From assembly GCA_017504265.1 (NCBI GenBank), contig JAFVRN010000006.1:1-64000 (forward strand): a DNA stretch of 64,000 bases, written 5' to 3'. The stretch's first letter is position 1. The number at the start of each line of letters is the position of its first letter. Positions 25,100 to 32,305 of the stretch are shown here, one piece after another. The notes beneath the pieces were generated by a model, which was given only the letters and a program-made list of their open reading frames with translations, had not been told where the DNA came from and did no database searches. A program made the position numbers and the translations under genes. The DNA comes from Alistipes sp. (GTDB lineage: Bacteria; Bacteroidota; Bacteroidia; Bacteroidales; Rikenellaceae).

Positions 25100-27538
25100 T
25101 TATCTTCCACCGAAGGCTATACGCAGCTTGCCATAGAAGGCTCGTCCCGCCTTTTGAAGGCTGAAATTATCGTACAACTTTTCGTTCGTAAAATTACGGC
25201 ACTCCACCGAAATGTTGTACTTACCGCCCTTTATCGTATAGCTCAGCGACAGATTATGCGAAAATTGGTTTGGCACCATATAGTCATCACGATTTGTACC
25301 TATTCGCGACGAGTAGTAATAGAAGTGGTGCAGATATTGGTTGTCATAGGTAAGCGTCAGCATATTGCCCTTGGCTATGCAGTCGTGCCACGTGAAGGTT
25401 ACATCGCCATCGGCAAAGAAGTATGGAATGTTGGGCATACGGTCACCATAGCCGAGGTTGGGCATCGAGGTTGTGCCTATGGCTATAGGCATATTATCAC
25501 GAACATCCATATATGTCAGATTACCACCCACCGACAACCACTTCGCAAAGGAGTAACGCAGCGAGAGGTTGCCGCCAAGCGTCTTTACTCGGCCATAGTT
25601 TATATATGTCGCCGCCGACTTACCGCCACTCATATCGACTATATTACGCTGAATATAGTCATTTGTATTGCGCCAGATAAGGCCGGCCTCGACAAATATA
25701 CCATGACGACCATCTGCCCCAAGATTGGCGTTGTAGCTGATGCTCGCATTGAGGTTATCGCTACTCTCGGGACGTAGCCCGACATCGCCCATCTCCAAGT
25801 CCTCGTCACCGAATAGCTCCTCGATGGTAGGTAGACGGTATGCACGTTCGTATGACAGTTTAGCCTGCATACCCTCGGTTATAAAGTATGTTCCCGCCAC
25901 GCCGTAGCCAAAGGCATCCTCGCTGCGTGTCGAGCGTATAAACTCGGTCTGCTTATCGTTGGTAGCGATAGGCCCCGAGGTATAGAGGGCGTAATACTTG
26001 GCAAAAATCGAGGCATTCCAACGCTTCGAGGGCGAGAGACGATACTGAAAGCCGGTGATATTCTTGCGCGTCTGCTTATCTATGGCATCGGTCATCTCCT
26101 CGCGGGCAAGCAGCGAGGTATTCTCACGACGGAAGGCGTTAAATACGTGGTTTAGGGTGAAGTGGTGCTTGCGACCGAGACGATATGCAAGCGTTGCCGT
26201 AGCATTCCAATTGTCGTTATCGGCACGCGAGTGCTGGAAAGAGTGCTCTCCGGGCGAGTTAAGACGCTTAGTCTCCTCACGCCAGTTATACTTATACTGC
26301 GCCGTATCTACGTTCGTCGTCTCATTGCGGTTGTAGTTCGCCGTGATTGTGAGGTCTAGACCCTCGACAAAGAGGTTGCGCTTGAGATACTCCAACGAGG
26401 GTAACAGCGAGTGTCCATAGCGAAACTTCTCGCCATAGACAATCTCTTGACGCACACCCGTCTGTATATCCTTGTGCATCTGCGAGTAGGTGAAGCCCAC
26501 CACAAGGCGGTCGGTCCAACGCTTACCCACCACACCAAGCTTGGCCACGACAGCTTCGTTGTGGTAGTTGTCGTGAAAACGCTCCACACGCTCCAACTTA
26601 TCACGCTCGATACGTCCTGTCGCGAAATCCTCTACCGGAGCATCGACCATATAGTTGTTGTCCGAGTAGTTCTGAAAGGCGTTTATCTCCCACATAAAGC
26701 CATTATCAAGAGTCTGTCCGGCATTCACCGACGAACGGTGTGTATTGAACGAGCCATAGGAGTACGAGGCATCGACAAACCAGCGGCGGCGCGACTTGTT
26801 GGTAACGATATTTACCACGCCACCGATAGCATCAGCACCAAAGCCTACGGGGACAACGCCACGATATACCTCTATACGGTCGGCATACCCCGCCGGAATG
26901 TTGTTTAGCGAGAATGAGCTACCCACACCCTCCTGTGGTACTCCATCGATAAATATCTTGACATGCTTGCCCGAGAAGCCATCTACCATAAGCGACATAT
27001 CCGAGCCTACACCACCCGACTCGCGGAGCTTTAAGCCGGGGGCACGCGACAACGCATCGCCAAGGTTCTTGGTCGTATTGCGCATCTCGCGGGTATCGAC
27101 AGCCTCAGCATTAAAGGCCGAACGCTTGATGCACCCCACACCCGAAGCCGTGACAACAACCTCGTCTATATCCGTAGCAAGGGTTTTCAGCGAGAAGTCG
27201 AGTTCGTAGTGGTCTGCCGTTGCGATGTTCACCTTCTCGGCATACTCCTCATAACCGAGTACCGAGGCAACAATACGATGCTCACCCGTGGGAATACTCA
27301 ACGTGTAACGCCCCTCGGCATCCGTCACCGCACCACTTGTAGTACCCTCGACGAATATCGTTGCATAGGGTATTGCTACACCGTCGCTATCTGTAACGCG
27401 CCCCTCGATGGTGGTTATAGCCTTTGCAGGTGGCTCGGTTGCCGAGAGATCGATTCTCGGTAGTAGTATAGCCACTAATAGTATAAGGTATCGACCCCAT
27501 CTCTTCACTTCTCTCTGCGCATCCATAATTACACTCAT
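25100..27538 (-). CDS. xusA: TonB-dependent receptor, XusA-like siderophore transporter
   Basis: An 812-residue outer-membrane receptor. A hydrophobic segment (YLILLVAILLPRIDLSA) forms the signal, then a carboxypeptidase-regulatory-like domain (TTIEGRVTDSDGVAIPYATI), a TonB-box region (DIDEVVVTASGVG), a plug (NLGDALSRAPGLKLRESGG, DRIEVYRGVVPVGFGADAIGGVVNIVT) and a barrel. The plug belongs to the siderophore/vitamin type, not SusC. Start is uncertain: Met1 at 27538 would leave almost no leader after the promoter at 27548-27578, so Met5 (ATG at 27526, MDAQREVKRWG) is equally likely. First gene of an operon with DUF4374 and PepSY genes, matching xusABC, so ferric-xenosiderophore uptake is likely. 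I see no clear Fur box. Confidence 0.87.
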   Translation of the reverse strand: MSVIMDAQREVKRWGRYLILLVAILLPRIDLSATEPPAKAITTIEGRVTDSDGVAIPYATIFVEGTTSGAVTDAEGRYTLSIPTGEHRIVASVLGYEEYAEKVNIATADHYELDFSLKTLATDIDEVVVTASGVGCIKRSAFNAEAVDTREMRNTTKNLGDALSRAPGLKLRESGGVGSDMSLMVDGFSGKHVKIFIDGVPQEGVGSSFSLNNIPAGYADRIEVYRGVVPVGFGADAIGGVVNIVTNKSRRRWFVDASYSYGSFNTHRSSVNAGQTLDNGFMWEINAFQNYSDNNYMVDAPVEDFATGRIERDKLERVERFHDNYHNEAVVAKLGVVGKRWTDRLVVGFTYSQMHKDIQTGVRQEIVYGEKFRYGHSLLPSLEYLKRNLFVEGLDLTITANYNRNETTNVDTAQYKYNWREETKRLNSPGEHSFQHSRADNDNWNATATLAYRLGRKHHFTLNHVFNAFRRENTSLLAREEMTDAIDKQTRKNITGFQYRLSPSKRWNASIFAKYYALYTSGPIATNDKQTEFIRSTRSEDAFGYGVAGTYFITEGMQAKLSYERAYRLPTIEELFGDEDLEMGDVGLRPESSDNLNASISYNANLGADGRHGIFVEAGLIWRNTNDYIQRNIVDMSGGKSAATYINYGRVKTLGGNLSLRYSFAKWLSVGGNLTYMDVRDNMPIAIGTTSMPNLGYGDRMPNIPYFFADGDVTFTWHDCIAKGNMLTLTYDNQYLHHFYYYSSRIGTNRDDYMVPNQFSHNLSLSYTIKGGKYNISVECRNFTNEKLYDNFSLQKAGRAFYGKLRIAFGGR

Positions 27539-27547
27539 TTACAGGTG

Positions 27548-27578
27548 CAAAGGTATATGGTTACGACGAGGGGCGCAA
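27548..27578 (-). promoter_or_regulatory. promoter of the xus-like operon
   Basis: On the minus strand TTG (27576-27578), a 20-nt spacer and TACCTTTG (27548-27555). The start would be near 27542, just before the annotated ATG. Confidence 0.55.
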
Positions 27579-27710
27579 TCGCTAATTTATGGGAAATTTG
27601 GGGATTATTACTACCAAAAAATAGTTAAGCAAGAGGTTACCTCATCCTGCAACATAGCTCCTATTTGCAGGAGTATCAGCATAAAACAGGGCATAAGGGT
27701 AAGCAAGATG

Positions 27711-28361
27711 TTATGGAAGTACGCCGAGTAGCTCTTCGATATCGTCTATCAGATACTCCGCGCCTGCTGCAAGCAGTTCATCACGTGTCGCGTTGCCATA
27801 GGTGACACCACAGGCACTCACTCCTGCACCGTGCGCCATAGCTATATCAACAGGCATATCGCCTACAACAAAGGCCTCAGAGGGCCTATATCCCAACTCC
27901 TTGAGGGTCATTAACACCGGCTCGGGATCGGGCTTGTGGCGTTCTACGCTGTCCGAGCCTACTATAAAATCAAAATGGCGAGATATGTCGTGTGCATCCA
28001 TAAACAGACGCAACGAGTCGGTAAGGCGCGATGAGGCTATTGAGAGTATATATCCTCTCCTGCACAACTCTTCGAGTACCCTACTAACACCGGGGAACAG
28101 ATTAGGCATAAGCTCCTTACGTCGCTCAGCGAAGATAGCTCGGTAGGTATCTACACAATGGTCTATCTCTGCATCGTCAAACGTAGGATATAACTCACGA
28201 AAGCCGTCACGCAACGTAAGACCTATGGTAGCACCACACGCAGCCTCGCTACGCTGCTCAAGACCAAGACGCTCCATCGTAGCACGAAAGGCAATGATGA
28301 TATTTTGACGGGTATCGCATAGCGTACCATCGAAATCAAATATAATTAATCTGTACTTCAT
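27711..28361 (-). CDS. HAD superfamily hydrolase, phosphoglycolate phosphatase-like
   Basis: A 216-residue HAD-IA phosphatase. Motif I is DFDGT (nucleophile Asp9, acid Asp11), motif II Ser110 (ILSIASSR), motif III Lys143 (RHKPDPEP) and motif IV GDMPVDIAMA (Asp168), so it should be active. A helical cap (about 15-85) places it with Gph-like enzymes; the substrate could be phosphoglycolate or another small phosphate ester. The ATG at 28361 lies at the predicted transcription start, so the mRNA may be leaderless. Its upstream DNA carries a 9-bp minisatellite and two palindromic elements. Confidence 0.9.
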   Translation of the reverse strand: MKYRLIIFDFDGTLCDTRQNIIIAFRATMERLGLEQRSEAACGATIGLTLRDGFRELYPTFDDAEIDHCVDTYRAIFAERRKELMPNLFPGVSRVLEELCRRGYILSIASSRLTDSLRLFMDAHDISRHFDFIVGSDSVERHKPDPEPVLMTLKELGYRPSEAFVVGDMPVDIAMAHGAGVSACGVTYGNATRDELLAAGAEYLIDDIEELLGVLP

Positions 28362-28365
28362 ATTA

Positions 28366-28397
28366 CAAAGATACCTATTTTTGCGATACGAGCAAAA
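28366..28397 (-). promoter_or_regulatory. promoter of the HAD phosphatase gene
   Basis: Minus strand TTTTG (28393-28397), exactly 19 nt, TATCTTTG (28366-28373). The last base of the -7 box is only four bases before the A of the ATG, so transcription probably starts at or next to the start codon. Confidence 0.68.
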
Positions 28398-28460
28398 AGA
28401 GGCTCAAAATAGCAAAGGTTCAGAAAAGCAGATATTAGATGGGAATTTTTTTCCACAGAA

Positions 28461-28568
28461 CCCATAAAACCCATAGAACCCATAAAACCCACAGAACCCA
28501 TAGAACCCACAGAACCCATAGAACCCACTGAACCCACTGAACCCACTGAACCCACCGAACCCACAACA
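28461..28568. repeat. 9-bp tandem repeat (minisatellite), about 12 units
   Basis: Units of CCCAYAGAA drifting to CCCACTGAA, CCCACCGAA and CCCACAACA, in perfect 9-bp register for 108 bp. It lies 65-170 bp upstream of the HAD promoter. Being a multiple of 3, it keeps a GSVGSM-repeat frame open on the minus strand, which I regard as a by-product. The 507-bp gap 28362-28868 holds this repeat, elements B and C and the HAD promoter, and no gene. Confidence 0.9.
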
Positions 28569-28595
28569 CTCGGGATAATCAGCGATTATACCCCT

Positions 28596-28720
28596 AATTT
28601 TTGTCAGAAGGGGTTAGCTGTGGCCTCGATTAAGAGATTGCCCCGGATGGATAGTACTTGGCGTACATTCCATTCGGGGCAATGATTGAGAGGTCGCAGA
28701 TGATCCCTTATCACAAAAAT
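28596..28720. repeat. nested palindromic element B
   Basis: Outer arms 28596-28617 and 28702-28720 pair imperfectly (AATTTTTGTCAGAAGGGG against GATCCCTTATCACAAAAAT). The inner hairpin pairs 28637-28651 with 28669-28683 (14 of 15), with loop core TAGTACTTGGCGTAC (28652-28666). The left arm is nearly identical to that of element C, in tandem. Confidence 0.72.
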
Positions 28721-28742
28721 CCCAATCAGCGGTTAAACCCCA

Positions 28743-28870
28743 AATTTTTGTCAGAAGGGTGCCGAGTGCTACACTCGGCAAAAATGGCGACGATGGGTAG
28801 TACCTGAGCGTACGTCCCATTGTCGCCATTTTTTGTTAGGGGCCGCAATCGACCCCTTATCACAAAAATT
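28743..28870. repeat. nested palindromic element C
   Basis: Outer arms 28743-28760 and 28851-28870. Inside are a perfect 9-bp hairpin (28760-28780) and an 18-bp hairpin (28780-28797 with 28816-28833, 17 matches) whose loop holds TAGTACCTGAGCGTAC (28798-28813). The right arm overlaps the stop codon of the PCMD gene on the minus strand, as element A overlaps its neighbour's stop. It is likely to serve as terminator of the 38914-28869 operon. Confidence 0.72.
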
Positions 28871-30470
28871 AGTAGATGAGCTCTAAATCATCAACCAACA
28901 TTAAGCTACCGGTAGAGCCTGTGAAATAGTCGCCAAAACGCGAACCCGTACATACGATAATCATATGTGTCGGGATACGTGAGGTAGAGACATACTCCAA
29001 AGGTAGAGTGAACTCTATCCAGCCATCGGTAGACTCGGTAAAGATAAGCTCTCCGGCACCGATAACATTCTTACCCTTGATATTGAAGAAGGTAGACTTA
29101 TCGCTGGTATCAACAGAGACAGGGCTATCTGCATCGCCACCATACTCCTCGGCAGTCCAGTCGCCAACAGCTATAAATATCTGACCTTCATCATTATCAC
29201 CAATCTTCATATCGGGGCGTGCATCGGGTACTGCGCCGAGCTCGTCGATAACACCCTGCTTGTATTTAACCCAGCCGTGCAGTGCCGCAGGGCGTGCAGT
29301 GGTAGGACGACCGAAGTATACCAAGCCATTGATACCTTTAAGACCGCCAAAGCGTCCCAAGAAGAGGTTACCTGCGGCGAACTTGCCGATACCCATCACA
29401 GCAGCCTTCTTAGACTGCAACGATGCTGCATACTTACCAGTAGAGCCCGGGCGTATATCCTCTGTAGGCTCGGTGAGGGTAGTACCTGCAATCTTGGCAC
29501 CATCGTTACCCGTACCCCAATATGGAGCTGCACCCTCGGCGTATGGGTATACGCAGCCATCTGTTACCGACCAATCCTCGAAGCCACCGTTAAGGAGCTC
29601 GTATACATCCTCGGTAGTTACGGTAACTATATCGGTGACATTCTCGCCAGAGTAGGCTACGACATCGTAGCTGGTAAGGGTTTTAAGACCCTCGATGCAG
29701 GCAGTAAAGCTACCGCCATCGACAGCGATGTTCTCTACCGTAATCCACTCCTCTGTGCCATTCTCACGATAGCGGAATCCCAAGTCCGAGCCGCTGCGAC
29801 CCATGGCTTTAAGCCATATACGCTTAGCCCACGCATCGGCACTGATAAGCTCTACCTCCAGCTCGATAGGGATGATGCGTATCGTCCAATTCTCCTCGAT
29901 ATCACCGTGGTATGCCACCTCGACATGGCGTACGGTATCGTCGAACGAGGTGAGTGTAAGTGGGTCGGGTGAGTAGGTAGTGATACCCTCCGGACCAAAC
30001 TTAGCATCTACAATGGTGATATTATTCATATCGGTATCGATAGGCACATAGGCAGTAGCTATATGGCTTACGGGGTCTATCTCCGACTCACCTATCTGGC
30101 CTTCAACACGGAAACGGTACTCCATCTGCTGTGTAGCGGTGATAGTCCAATCGTAGTCCTGATACTGCGAGAGCGTAAGATAGATAGGCTGACGCATATC
30201 GTATATTCCGGGGAACTTAACATTGCACTCTGCACCCTCGGTAAAGGTTACCTCCGTAATGTTTACCTTACGTATATCCGTTGTCTCCAAAAGCTCAATA
30301 TCCACGGTATGCGCCGCAGCGTCGATGACAGCTGCCGACTTCATACCATCGGCCTTGAACGACAGTATATCGAGCTTGACAACAGGATAGGGAAGATCGT
30401 TCTTAATACATCCCACAACGGACACAGCCGCGATAAGGAGCATTACAATATATTTGATAACTCTTGACAT
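28869..30470 (-). CDS. PCMD-domain lipoprotein
   Basis: A 533-residue predicted lipoprotein (lipobox VVGC, Cys21). The C-terminal region from about residue 295 (NGGFEDWSVTDGCVYPYAEG, YWGTGNDGAKIAG, KKAAVMGIGKFAAGNLFLG, ending SLMLVDDLELIY) is the PCMD domain, named putative carbohydrate metabolism domain but most simply a carbohydrate-binding jelly roll. Two upstream beta-sandwich segments (about 25-110 and 110-200) resemble those placed before PCMD in other Bacteroidales proteins. It is the last gene of the seven-gene operon, 3 bp after the barrel gene at 30474. The PCMD of 32306-34441 is a close paralogue (GFEEWGTQDGYIVPYLAG). Ligand unknown. Confidence 0.82.
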   Translation of the reverse strand: MSRVIKYIVMLLIAAVSVVGCIKNDLPYPVVKLDILSFKADGMKSAAVIDAAAHTVDIELLETTDIRKVNITEVTFTEGAECNVKFPGIYDMRQPIYLTLSQYQDYDWTITATQQMEYRFRVEGQIGESEIDPVSHIATAYVPIDTDMNNITIVDAKFGPEGITTYSPDPLTLTSFDDTVRHVEVAYHGDIEENWTIRIIPIELEVELISADAWAKRIWLKAMGRSGSDLGFRYRENGTEEWITVENIAVDGGSFTACIEGLKTLTSYDVVAYSGENVTDIVTVTTEDVYELLNGGFEDWSVTDGCVYPYAEGAAPYWGTGNDGAKIAGTTLTEPTEDIRPGSTGKYAASLQSKKAAVMGIGKFAAGNLFLGRFGGLKGINGLVYFGRPTTARPAALHGWVKYKQGVIDELGAVPDARPDMKIGDNDEGQIFIAVGDWTAEEYGGDADSPVSVDTSDKSTFFNIKGKNVIGAGELIFTESTDGWIEFTLPLEYVSTSRIPTHMIIVCTGSRFGDYFTGSTGSLMLVDDLELIY

Positions 30471-30473
30471 AGG

Positions 30474-31340
30474 CTATTTCTTCTTTTTGTTCCACAAATG
30501 AGCAACGATGCCAATCTGTATATCGGCGACATTGAATTTGAACTTCAAACCTGAGCGATCACGACGACCTACAACCTCGCCGAGGAGATCCTCCTGGCGC
30601 ACATTGTTATAATAGAGGCCGCCGATACCTACCGTAACTGTCACGCATACCTCAGGGAAGACGTATACAGCCAATCCGGGGTTGAAATTGAGGCGTGCTG
30701 CAAAGTTGCGGCTATTGGAGAGGTTCTTCTCGCCATCGCTCATCATATAGAAGCTCGATGTACCTGTTCTCACCAAAAGCTCCGATTCGAGGATGACACC
30801 CACGATGCCACGACGATCCAAACCCATATAGTTGCGATGGAACAACGACCACGAGAAACTCTCGTTCTCCAGGCCTATACCTCCCAGGCCGAACGACAGG
30901 TCGCTACCTGCGCCCAGGTCGAGGTTGATGTTGTCCAGGTCACCACGTAGCATCTCATATCCGAAGCGAAGACCTATCGAGTGGTTATCACGATATGCAT
31001 ACGCCACGTATGGCATGATGGCGAGTCGGTTCAGGCCAAAGTTAATATCATCGACCAAAAGCATAAGGTCGGCATCTGCCGCATCCATCGTACCATACGA
31101 TGCTGCCAAACCGAGCATCACCTCGCCACGATAGACAAACTTATTCTTATCAACACCTCGGTCTATACGACGAGTGGTTGGGAGGAAACGCTGCGACTTA
31201 TCCTTCTTCTTAGTATCAAGCTCCGCTGTAGCAGCTACCTTATCGGTTGTATCCGTAGCTGTGCCACTGTCGGCCTGCTGAGCTGAGGCTGAAGCTACTG
31301 TAAACGCCACAGCCATCATAAATAGTATAAATCTCTTCAT
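30474..31340 (-). CDS. small outer-membrane beta-barrel protein
   Basis: A 288-residue exported protein. The signal peptide ends ASASA|QQ, followed by a Thr/Lys-rich linker to about residue 50. The rest alternates hydrophobic and polar strands with Gly turns (GEVMLGLAASYG, HSIGLRFGYEML, SDLSFGLGGIGL, VTVTVGIGGLYYNN) and ends in a strand with a Lys-rich tail (VAHLWNKKKK). It shares the N-terminal pattern RxF..R.....F..RG and overall plan with 31353-32225, a probable ancient tandem duplicate. Lying between PCMD/DUF4493 lipoproteins, it may be an outer-membrane anchor or secretion partner for the operon's surface proteins; this is inference. Confidence 0.75.
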   Translation of the reverse strand: MKRFILFMMAVAFTVASASAQQADSGTATDTTDKVAATAELDTKKKDKSQRFLPTTRRIDRGVDKNKFVYRGEVMLGLAASYGTMDAADADLMLLVDDINFGLNRLAIMPYVAYAYRDNHSIGLRFGYEMLRGDLDNINLDLGAGSDLSFGLGGIGLENESFSWSLFHRNYMGLDRRGIVGVILESELLVRTGTSSFYMMSDGEKNLSNSRNFAARLNFNPGLAVYVFPEVCVTVTVGIGGLYYNNVRQEDLLGEVVGRRDRSGLKFKFNVADIQIGIVAHLWNKKKK

Positions 31341-31352
31341 AGTGCTGCGGGT

Positions 31353-32225
31353 TTATAGGTAGAACGATATACCAAAGCCAATAGATAGGAGATTGACCTT
31401 GAAATTCATATCACTCGACTGGAAGGTACCTTCCTCGATCTGATTTTTAATTTGGTTGGTACGCTCATAGCCGATACCGAAGACACCGATAGATAGCTCC
31501 AAGGCTGTATTGTTGGTAACAAAGGCTACGATACCGGGCTGCAATGCAAGCGATGCACCAAACGACTTAGAGTAGGTACCGCGATAGTTCTGCATACCGT
31601 CGATGATACCATCCTCGGCAACAAGGCGACCCTGCGAGCCCGACAGATTGAGCTGCACCTCGGCAAAGATAGCAAAGCGGTTGGTGTGTCCCAGAGGGAT
31701 ATATGGACGCCAAAAGAGCGAACCGGTATAGGTATGCTTAATCTGATGATACATATCTACATTGAGGTTTACTCCGGCACCCTCCTCGCCTATGCTCAGT
31801 GATGCGCTATCTATGGCGAGCAGCGAACGGCCATAACCAAAACGGATACCGATAGCCATATTACGCCATGGTGCATAGGCTATCATGGGCGATACGTTTA
31901 CCGAGTAGCCTTCGGAATTGATATTGTCGATAACGAGAAATTTGTAGTTCTCGTTACGGTGTGTCGAGTATGATGCAGTACCACCGAATATCCACTGTCC
32001 ACGTGGCACAAAGCAGTCGTTGGTAGATACACCTCGCAGCTTACGTGCCTCGTTTGGCGTAAGCTTCACGGGCATAGGCACAGCAGCATCCTCGGCAATT
32101 ACGGCATCTTCTACCTGTGCCACCTCCGACGAATTATCGGCTGCTGTTACTTGGCCCTCGGAACGTTGTGCCATAACACCAAAGGTGACGCACATCGCCA
32201 TAAGGGTAATTATTATCTTCTTCAT
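31353..32225 (-). CDS. small outer-membrane beta-barrel protein, paralogue
   Basis: A 290-residue exported protein: signal peptide ending VMA|QRSEG, an acidic Ala-rich linker (30-50), the block NEARKLRGVSTNDCFVPRGQ, then a run of amphipathic strands (QWIFGGTASYSTH, MAIGIRFGYGRSLL, FAIFAEVQLNLSG, NTALELSIGVFGIGYE) ending GFGISFYL with a hydrophobic C-terminus, as in barrel proteins folded by BAM. FGGTASYSTH and IGIRFGYGRSL match AASYGTM and IGLRFGYEML in the neighbour downstream (12 bp gap). Function unknown. Confidence 0.75.
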   Translation of the reverse strand: MKKIIITLMAMCVTFGVMAQRSEGQVTAADNSSEVAQVEDAVIAEDAAVPMPVKLTPNEARKLRGVSTNDCFVPRGQWIFGGTASYSTHRNENYKFLVIDNINSEGYSVNVSPMIAYAPWRNMAIGIRFGYGRSLLAIDSASLSIGEEGAGVNLNVDMYHQIKHTYTGSLFWRPYIPLGHTNRFAIFAEVQLNLSGSQGRLVAEDGIIDGMQNYRGTYSKSFGASLALQPGIVAFVTNNTALELSIGVFGIGYERTNQIKNQIEEGTFQSSDMNFKVNLLSIGFGISFYL

Positions 32226-32305
32226 CTATGATTGGTTGTATAAACGCCCCTCAACGAAAAGAGGCGTGGGATGACACCCTATATCGAGTGCCACCCCGCC
32301 AATTA

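Noticed and set aside
27539..27710. Riboswitch or Fur box upstream of the xus-like operon
   Set aside because: Only a weak 8-bp hairpin (27645-27672) is visible; there is no Fur-type palindrome or known riboswitch core.
28358..28564. 68-codon minus-strand ORF rich in Gly-Ser-Val
   Set aside because: Open only because the 9-bp repeat is a multiple of three. It starts at GTG, has no conserved tail, and the HAD promoter lies inside it.
28461..28568. Possible CRISPR array
   Set aside because: Units are 9 bp, contiguous and have no spacers; there are no cas genes nearby.
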